A stretch of 64,000 bases of DNA from Epiperipatus broadwayi. Lineage: Eukaryota; Onychophora; Udeonychophora; Euonychophora; Peripatidae. A program made the position numbers and the translations under genes. Below are positions 56,456-64,000 of this stretch, in pieces; the stretch's first letter is position 1; the number at the start of each line of letters is the position of its first letter. The notes beneath the pieces are model-generated. The model saw nothing but the letters and a program-made list of their open reading frames with translations, was not told where the DNA came from and did no database searches. The stretch covers positions 64,001 through 128,000 of the forward strand of contig JAQFVV010000988.1 in the NCBI GenBank assembly GCA_028023455.1. The letters run 5' to 3'.

Positions 56456-57488
56456 GAGAGTAAAATGCGTCATTTTTGACCATTTTATCTCTGACAACAT
56501 TAAATATTAATTTATTATTCCTTCTAAGTTTGCCTTTTTTATATCTTTTTCTTTCCATACTAAGGGCAATCTCCAATTATGCTTTTCTTCTTTCTATGCT
56601 GGTAACATTGCTTACAATGTTCATCCTGGATAATGACCACGAGGACAAACTAAATTTGTGGCACAGGGATCTTTTGTAAACGAAGCTTCGGCTGCCGATT
56701 CTCTTGATCGGACTTTGACTAAGCAGCTGCAATGGCAGGAATTTTCAACTGTCCATTTCCGACTTATGCTTTGGAAAACGAGGTACAAGATATGGGGTTA
56801 CTCCCCTAAAAAGTGACTTACGACTTACTCTGGTTGTTGCCAGTGCACTTTTTAAAAGAGGAATGATCCCAGCCAATCCGTTGCGGGTACTAGAATTTAT
56901 CCAGTCGACAGCTTTAAACTTAACCTTAACTAAAACACTTCTATACTACCCTCATTCCCATTAGATTCAAACCCTTATACACTCCTAATATAACTTAGAT
57001 TGACTTTATATTATTTATCACTAATCCTACAATATATTTTAAATACACATGAACATTACTTTAACATATTTATTTATATTATTCTGAACTATTACGAACA
57101 TTATCTTACATATTTATTTAACTTACAATACTATTCTAAACTATCACGGACATCAATTTACATATTTATTTATATTACGATATTACTTTTAACCCATTAC
57201 TTTAACTTATATATTAATGTGCGTGCACTCAGAAAAAAACTATTTTGCTTTATTATGAATATTTTATTTATTTTCTATAGATATATTATACTTATTTATT
57301 TAACTTGTTTTTATTTTATGTATTTCCGTTATTTTATTCATTTATTTAATTCTACAAATATTATTTCTAAATCCTTAATTTGACCCATTTATTTAACTTG
57401 ATTTTATTGATTTTTATTTTCAACAAGAACAAAGTATTTAATTAACTGTCATTTATGACAAGTTCGGCCCACGTTGGGTAAAGGCATT
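56456..57488 (-). other. internal region of the LTR element, no intact protein
   Basis: The half next to the polypurine tract (56456-56960) is of mixed composition, and in minus sense reads in short stretches such as YLVPRFPKHKSEMDS and VVRDKMVKNDAFYSQKGGAV, which could be the end of a pol or gag frame. I cannot assign it. The half next to the 5' LTR (57000-57430) is very AT-rich, and its plus-strand open frame is not coding. Total length is too small for an autonomous element. Confidence 0.5.
57452..57476 (-). promoter_or_regulatory. possible tRNA primer-binding site
   Basis: In minus sense, about a dozen bases past the 5' LTR end, CCCAACGTGGGCC appears. This resembles the central part of the tRNA-Lys-type site (TGGCGCCCAACGTGGGGC), but the TGG start is not adjacent to the LTR. 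Tentative. Confidence 0.4.
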
Positions 57489-59002
57489 TGAACCATTTTC
57501 GAATATGTGAATTCGAAACACCGGCCTCTTAGGCAGAGAAGAACATACTAGGAGAGTATGTATGCCCAAACGATAGCCATAAAATATATAACTAGAGTTA
57601 CATTTCCAGGACATAACTTCTTCTCGACTGTTGAGTTCAACACCAAGTTCAAAGCACTTTTTTTTTGTTTATGTATAAACACGGGTGCCAGCTATCTATT
57701 CAAGGATGAATAAATAACACACTTTGAGCAATGGCCACTAACTCAACACCTAAATCCATGACTAGCTCAGCTGTTTGTAATCACTAATAGATTATACATA
57801 ATTAGTGGTTAAGACTTGATAAAAGAATTGTAAAAAAGAATTTATAAAAAGAATTGATAAAAGAATTTGGTAAACAGAATTGATAAAAAGAATTGACCGA
57901 CAAATAAAGTTTAATTTTAAAGATAATTTATTAACTAACATTTATTTACTAAATTTAAACATTCTAATAAAGCACACACATATTTTAAATTAACATTTCT
58001 AAATAGTTTAAATATTCCTATAGATTTAATAACAGAACACTCTAATTTAACTAATAAACATTGATATAATGATCACGCACATATTAACTCATGCACACAC
58101 ATAATTATGATAATAAAGGACTACATAGCATTTGAAATTTAATCACACACATCAATAGTTCATTTATGTATGATATAGAGTTCATATGATTAGACTCTTG
58201 AAAGATTCATACGAATTAATGCAATGCAATGGCTATTACAGTATAAACGAAAATAAGTAAATGTTTTACCTAGGATTTTGAACGTAGATTTAACACTTTG
58301 TTTTCTTCTTGTTTGTTGTTTCTTCCAGTATGAATGGTTCCAGTACGAATGCTTCCAGCCAGCTGGGACGTTTCCTTGCTGAGTTTCCTGATTTTCATGA
58401 TTATTACTATCGGAGACAAATAGATACTGACGGAGATTTTCTAAGATGTTAAGCTGACATTATTTCACAGGCAGATCTGCTGATTTCTCGGACATCTGGC
58501 TGGAGATAAACGTGCATTCCCAAGATCTTCTCAACACTGCATTTTGTTTGTTAACTGCTCAATTAATTTCTGAACTGCACTACTCAATTACTTTGTGAAC
58601 TGATTAATGTCCGATAAAAAAAGGTCTATTTATACCTGCGCTTTGTTGTCTTTCTGATATCTCCGGCAAAGATCTGTTGTCAAATTCCAATGATAATCAT
58701 TTGATAAACGTGTTTTGGAAGATTGCTTAATTAGTAATAGCCATGCAATAAAACGTGTTGTTTTATTTTATTAATAGCCATTGCCGTGGTTTTAATGATA
58801 ATCTTCTTTTATTTCGCATACATTTTATTTATTTCCAAATCGCACATATATACGCACATATATTTTTAATACAATTTATTATTTAGTTTTAACATTATTT
58901 TTTCTTTAATGAAAAGAGATTGGTATGTTTTTCTTTAACGAAAAATTATTTTAATAATATAATTTTAGATAAAATTATATGTGCCTATATCAATATAGGT
59001 AC
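57489..59002 (-). repeat. 5' LTR (minus orientation)
   Basis: Differs from the other LTR at only a few positions per hundred by eye. The outer end lacks the last bases (ATTACA) found in the other copy, where a TA run begins. The promoter TATAAATAG lies at 58626-58634 (minus). It contains the AAAAGAATTGATAAAAGAATT cluster near 57825-57895. Confidence 0.88.
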
Positions 59003-59024
59003 TATATATATATATTGTAACGAT

Positions 59025-60000
59025 ATATAGATATGTCGTTACATTAATTTAAAAGAAAAACAAAGTTCGCAAATAAAAATAAATGTATTAAAAATCTATA
59101 AAAAAACTAGACGCTAAAATTAAAATGTTGTTAAATATATATATTCGCACAGATGCTAAACTTTAAAAATATTTTTTTTTTTATATATAAAATAAAAACA
59201 GGTATTAATTAATTCCTGTAATCTATAAATGGAAATGATTGTTTATTATTTGAAAAACAAGCTAGCCCTCAAGGCTCTTATGTAATTAAAGGGTCAGATG
59301 GAAATTAGATAAGAGAAATTAGCTGGACCAATGGAAGCACTAAGCCTTGGCTCGGACCCTAACGAAAGTGATCGACTAGTGACGTTTTGTTCATTGAATT
59401 CTTGTGGATAATATAAAAAGGGAAATACAGTTTTTTCGGACAGTTCCAGCTGTTTGTTGTGAGAGATGGGGTAGGATGCACATACCTCACTCTCTCTCTA
59501 TTTTTAAAAATGAACTGATTGAGATACCAAAAGGAACCAGCTAATGCCACCTCCAGAACATTATCCTCTAAATGAGAAGTCACGGGAATATAAAACAAGA
59601 ACCTGGACTCTGCTACTGTAAGCTATCGACAATGAACTTAAAAAAATTTTTTTTAAATAATTAAGAACTTTCGTGAAAGCAATTTAAATGTTAAAATGGA
59701 GTTTCTATTTGACCTTTAAGTTTAAAATCAATTGATGTTTAATTTTATATGTTTGTTATTGATAAAAAAAATCATTTCCATTTATTTTAATTGTATAAAT
59801 TATTTATTGTTTAAATTTTAAATGTATGAAATTTAAGTTGTTTATAGACGCTTGCATGGATTCGTTTGCGGTTAATTATATTTTGGTTTTCATATTTGAT
59901 CAAAATATATAGACATTCGATAAATAATGATACCTTACTGTGAGTATCTAAAATGTATTTATTCGGATGTCTTTTAAGTTATTGGTGACAACGCAAGTAT
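59025..60000 (+). other. LTR-like block with a TATA-type promoter, unconfirmed
   Basis: Starts near TGTAACGATATATAGATATG, which itself is answered by CGTTACA (59037-59044). It contains ATAATATAAAAAGG (59409-59422) followed by CGGACAGTTCCAGCTG, a TATA-plus-initiator layout like that of the neighbouring LTRs, and ends near TTATTGGTGACAACGCAAG, which resembles the leader after some Gypsy LTRs. No second copy exists in the window, so the LTR reading is a guess. Confidence 0.3.
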
Positions 60001-60377
60001 CTTATGGTGAATACTATTGGGTTACTTATAAGTTTCCCTCTGCGATTGTCGGTATCAATAATTTTGTATTTTGATCATTTATGCTTATTTTGAAATGTTT
60101 TTGACCATGGAATCTATGTAATCGATCTATACCCAACATTTTAAAACAAATTGTATAAAAGTTATCTGTGCGAACATATCTAAATGATAAATTTAAGTCG
60201 GGCGTGAATGGCTATATAGTTTTGTAAGGTTATATTAAGGGAGGGTAATCTTAGGTTATTTGTTTCGTGGTTGAATTGGCTCAATGGTTTCGATATATTT
60301 ATGTAGGTAGTAAATGTAGCAGGAGATCCGCCACGTGCAGGATTACATATATACGCTGCACACCCTCTATTGCCTAT

Positions 60378-60528
60378 GGAATTGGATAGTAAGACGCAAG
60401 ACGCAATCCATTCCTATGGAGTTTTATGTTTATTGTTCTATTCACCATCAGAAGTAGCATTCCTGGTGGTGGAGAGCAACAATGTCTTCTCACTATACTG
60501 TTCAGATGTGCATTCCTGACAGTATAGT
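60378..60528. other. three consecutive hairpins
   Basis: Stem 1 is GGAATTGGAT with ATCCATTCC (60378-60387 and 60406-60414, one bulge). Stem 2 is CACCATCAG with CTGGTGGTG (60443-60451 and 60463-60471, one G-T). Stem 3 is ACTATACTGT with ACAGTATAGT (60492-60501 and 60519-60528, perfect). Loops 2 and 3 share GCATTC. CCTATGGA occurs on both sides of hairpin 1. The block is richer in G+C than its surroundings and has no long open frame. Confidence 0.55.
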
Positions 60529-61259
60529 CTATTTAGTGCCGTTGTATTTTCATGCTACATTGAATACATAAGTGTATCGGATGGTTGGCGTCAGTTTGAC
60601 TTTGAATTTTTAGCCTAGGGTTAAATAAGGGAAGAATATTGTCTTTTCAAATGCAGATCTATGTAGCCTATTCATACCCGACCCTCTAAATAAAATATTA
60701 AACATTATAGCAAGCTATTTTAAATGTAAAATTAAAAGTTAATATAAAAATCTAAATGTTAAACTTATTCCTCGGGTTTAGAATGATTTTATATGTGCGT
60801 AAATAAATATTTTTCTGTGTTAATTTCTGGCAGTGGCTTTTATTATTCTTTTATATTTAAGATATAAAATTTATACTTTATTATCTCTGCTACTCCACTG
60901 AGCTAGTGACTTGGGCTAACGATCTGAATATTTAAATAAAGTGGAATCTTAACAGCGCGTATCTGCCTACTTTATAAATTTTTCTAGGTTTAAATGCCTA
61001 GATGGCGCCTTGTAGAGCAGATATTGTTTTTGCAATTAGATTCGATCTTCACTTTCGTTTGGATTGTTATAATATATATATACATACACAGAATGTTGGG
61101 TACAAGTTAATTTATGATAATAGCAAGAAAAGTAGTTTATTGCTTAAGTCTCAAACAGGATCTTTAACAGCAAGGGGATATACCCATAAATGAAAATATA
61201 TGGGTTATTTATCAAGTTGTGTAAGGAAGGCATATAAAATATTAGGCATCTCTTAACTG

Positions 61260-61590
61260 AATATAAAGGGCTGCAAGTAGAAAGGCTATGAATAATAAAG
61301 TTGTGGGAGAATAAATATAAAATTGATTATACAGAAAGTGGGTTCTTGATTTTTATGCTGAGTTTGCAAAAAGATAAGGAGGATTTAATTATAAAAGCCA
61401 AGGAGTTAACAAAAATTATGTTGTGAAAATGGGATGGTGCAGGATAAAAAAAGAATATGGGAAAAACTTAGGTGAGGAATGCAAAGGGAAGATAAAGTGG
61501 CTAACAGGTTTTTCCGGGTATAGTGGCTGAGAGATTCCTGACTCCACAAGAGGGAAAGTCACAGGGCATAATATCACGTGATTGTATAAT
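61260..61590 (+). other. possible degraded coding stretch
   Basis: A frame with protein-like composition (KLWENKYKIDYTESGFLIFM, then LSLQKDKEDLIIKAKEL) spans about 61290-61410, and later another frame gives VAERFLTPQEGKSQG. Stops interrupt both. There is no family match. It could be part of a gag-like frame downstream of the LTR-like block at 59.0-60.0 kb. Confidence 0.25.
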
Positions 61591-62481
61591 TAAATATCTT
61601 GAGAAGGTTTCAATGGAAATGAAAGTCAGTTCAATAAATATTAAATAATAATTATATCAATAATTAGTTATTTCAATCTTATTTAGATGGATTATTTAGT
61701 TTATATATTTGTTTCAAAATTGTGGACAAATAAAAAAAATATTAGATATTTGACCAATGTAGTTATTATTTTATTTCAAATTTTTAAAAATATTCCATAT
61801 AATAAAATATTATTTTAATTTTTAAAAAAAATCTTTATCCCTAACACAAAAACTATTTCTTTTTTTATATCAAGAATTGATTACCCATATGGTGTACAAG
61901 GATCTACAACATGGTGGTCAAGTTTAAACATTCATAGTAGTTATTGCTTTTTAGGTTACATAATAAAAAGGAATGAGTTAATTGTGTGTTGAATACAAAG
62001 ATTTATAAAACATTGAGCAATTATAATATAGAGTACCAAGTACCTAAAGATGTTTATGGTTACCAAAAATGGCATGTGTGTTGTCAGTTTCAGAATTTCA
62101 TGAATCTTCATCTGTTAAAGTATCTAAGTTAATCAGTTCCCATGCAGATTTGAAGATTAGTTGTGGTGCAATATGCTGATATTGGTCCCTGTTTTTTTTT
62201 AAAAAAATTGGGATGGGACCAGTGATATCTCAAATTTTCAAGAACTTATTCTCTAAAAGCAGGTTGTATTTAAGAACCTATTCTGTTTATTTTTCTTATT
62301 TCTAAGCATGGAAGCATATAACTTTTTGATTTTGTACCTATAAAGTTTTGGTGATATCTGCCCCCCCCCACACACACAAAAAAAAGTTCAGCAGTGCACA
62401 TGCACACTATGATGTACTTTACAATCTCACATATGGGATCAAACAAAATTAAATCATTTTTATAATTGGAAAAAAACTTAT
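61591..62481. other. AT-rich stretch without recognisable gene
   Basis: A C-run followed by a CACACACA stretch at about 62361-62380 is the only structured feature. The open frame 62270-62503 (minus) has no motif. Confidence 0.5.
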
Positions 62482-64000
62482 TTATTTGGCAAAATATTTC
62501 CATATTGACATTCTATTTGCATCATCAGGTTGAAGATGCTTTTTGATTATAGCATCATCAGCTGTATTGTGATTTCTTAGCCATACTTGAATTAAGTCAC
62601 TGCAATCCCAATGATTTAATGGAAGACCTATCCAATTTATTACTAGAAGATTTGCCACATTTTTCACTTTGATGTGATTTCTTTTATCCGAATAAATTGC
62701 ATTCATCACAGAAAACCTTCATTCAGCCTTTGTGGAACTCACAGCATTGGTTTTAGTTATATTTTTAGCTCTTTGGATAGTTTTAAATACAACATGCTTC
62801 TAGTGATTATCATAACATTTCCAACATAATCACGGAACTCATTAACTGAAATCTTATGATGAAATGCGTTGTAAAAATTGGGCAATTTCTCTTCAAATTT
62901 TATTCAGGGAACTACAGCTTCTTCCATATTCCAAGCATCTGGGTTCACAATTTTAACTAATTGATGAATTTTATGATTTCTATCTTGAATATTATTGTTT
63001 ATGCTATTACAACCATTAATCCTAATGTCATATTTGTTGTCACTGCATTCAATAATTTTTGATGGGAAAAACTCACACATTTGTTGTCTTCAACAAAATT
63101 AATAAGCTGGAATTCCTTAAAAGAGATAGTTTCATTTTTTTTTTTTATAAATACCACTCTTCTATCTGAAATATTCAAATGTTTTAATTGTTCTCTTAAT
63201 CAATTGTTCAGCATGCAATATATTTACACATCTTCCTTGAAGAGCATTCAATAACAAATAAATTTTTTCTAGTATATTGATTATTAAAGCCAGATCTCTC
63301 ATTAAATATTTGTTGGTGAGATGTTTATCCATTCTAGGAAATTTCTTATTAGTAAAAAAAAATCATACAGTGCTGGATAGGCTCCCCATGTTGCAACTGC
63401 TATTCTATGACTGCATGCTGCCCATCTTGGGTCAAAAACTCTACCAATTTTTAGAATTTCAATTCCAAAATTGGTTGAAATTTTATTCAGTACCATTTGG
63501 CTTTTATTAGACTGATAGAAGATTTTGTATATTTCATCAATAAATGCTTTAAAGTGATTCACTTGCTTTATGTCTTTGATAGAATCATCCAGCACAAGCT
63601 GAAGGTGATGACTCAAAGAATGCCAAATAATAATCTCAGTATAATGGTTTTTTTATTTCAACATTCATACCTGATCACTTTCCCAGGATCATAATTGCTC
63701 TATCTGAACAAAATCCAATCAAGTTATTCTTTAAATATGGATTATCAAATCCTACTGAATGCAGAATTTGTAGTGCAGCAGTGTAAATGGTTTTAGCATC
63801 TTCATTTTGTAATTCCACTAAATCTACAAAAATTGTTGGTGAAAAATCTGTATCTCCAACCTTAATAAAATGATAATGACTGGTTTGCATGATACTGTTG
63901 ATGCCTCATTAATTATAACACATATCTTTAAATTCTGATCTATTATTTTTCTAAACATTTTCTTTTTAATGTATTTTGCAAAGTGCTTAAAGATTTTGAC
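62482..64000 (-). pseudogene. hAT-family transposase (KIAA1586-like), broken, runs off the right edge
   Basis: In minus order: IFVDLVELQNEDAKTIYTAA, then NLIGFCSDRAIMILGK (63890-63675), which corresponds to the 'LIGFCSDGA..MLG' catalytic strand of KIAA1586-type hAT transposases. Then MSHHLQLVLDDSIKDIKQVN, HFKAFIDEIYKIF and LKIGRVFDPRWAACSHR (63616-63302). Finally the hAT dimerisation region RFSVMNAIYSDKRNHIKVKN, LLVINWIGLPLNHWD and VWLRNHNTADDAI (62760-62482). The expected G after the catalytic D in CSDG is R. Stops and frame changes separate the pieces. The N-terminal finger lies beyond the edge. It is a different subfamily from the transposase at 46.6 kb. Confidence 0.88.

Larger units (their letters stand above)
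54921..59002 (-). mobile_element. LTR retrotransposon with 1.5-kb LTRs and about 1-kb internal region
   Basis: Two near-identical direct repeats, 54921-56440 and 57489-59002, have TG/CA ends on either reading. Orientation is minus: a purine-rich tract abuts the 54921-56440 copy on its 5' side (minus sense), and a promoter TATAAATA lies inside each LTR on the minus strand. The interior (56441-57488) has no complete gag or pol, so the element is non-autonomous or heavily deleted. It sits in a TA-rich site (TATATATATA on both outer sides), which hides any target duplication. LTR similarity suggests a fairly young insertion. Confidence 0.88.

Noticed and set aside
57000-57383. 127-residue plus-strand open frame inside the LTR element
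   Set aside because: Composed almost only of I, L, Y, F and N from AT-rich DNA, antisense to the element; no motif.
59359-59598. Minus-strand open frame near the LTR-like block
   Set aside because: Antisense to the TATA-containing stretch; no motif.

Overview
The window reads as intergenic or intronic DNA from an AT-rich invertebrate animal genome. I find no host gene, rRNA or canonical tRNA. Every recognisable coding stretch belongs to a decayed transposable element. Retroelement and transposase types point to a metazoan: GIY-YIG Penelope-like elements, two different hAT transposases (GTF2IRD2-like and KIAA1586-like), a piggyBac-type TTAA element, a Gypsy-like gag/protease/RT fragment, an endonuclease/RT LINE, and tRNA-derived SINEs. 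The exact lineage cannot be fixed from the sequence; arachnids, cnidarians and lophotrochozoans all remain possible.

Layout: 1-1.3 kb, Gypsy-type retrotransposon remnant on the minus strand. 1.3-12 kb, AT-rich DNA with dispersed repeats and a 265-bp palindrome at 8.6 kb. 12-15 kb, several foldback repeats. 16.1-16.9 kb, a mobile-element-associated zinc-binding gene with stops. 18.2-20.06 kb, a Penelope-like element between inverted pseudo-LTRs. 21.6-22.5 kb, an LTR relic. 23-24.4 kb, foldback repeats. 25 kb, a SINE. 26.9-28.6 kb, minisatellites. 29.2-29.8 kb, a palindrome. 36.48-38.29 kb, a TTAA-flanked piggyBac-like non-autonomous element that contains a stretch identical to an Illumina adapter. 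39.1-39.8 kb, a 0.7-kb palindrome. 41 kb, a MITE. 43.1-46.3 kb, a broken LINE. 46.6-48.4 kb, a broken hAT transposase. 49.4-50.1 kb, another repeat pair. 51 kb, a second SINE. 52.8-54.2 kb, Penelope-like fragments head to head. 54.4-54.9 kb, a LINE fragment. 54.92-59.0 kb, an LTR retrotransposon with 1.5-kb LTRs and only about 1 kb inside. 60.4-60.5 kb, three hairpins. 62.5-64 kb, a second hAT transposase running off the edge.

The most interesting signal is a set of hammerhead-ribozyme-like cores (CUGANGA, stem II, GAAA, short helix III, NUH cleavage triplet, helix I) in at least five sequence-distinct repeat families. Each family is arranged as a palindrome or inverted pair, with a core in each arm. 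One is the pseudo-LTR of the Penelope-like element, next to a tRNA-like A-box/B-box module. The others (8.7, 12.2, 29.3 and 39.7 kb) have no coding capacity of their own. I read them as non-autonomous ribozyme-bearing retroelements probably mobilised by Penelope-type machinery; that last step is inference.

Limits: all alignments were made by eye, so boundaries of diverged repeats are approximate and no identity values are computed.
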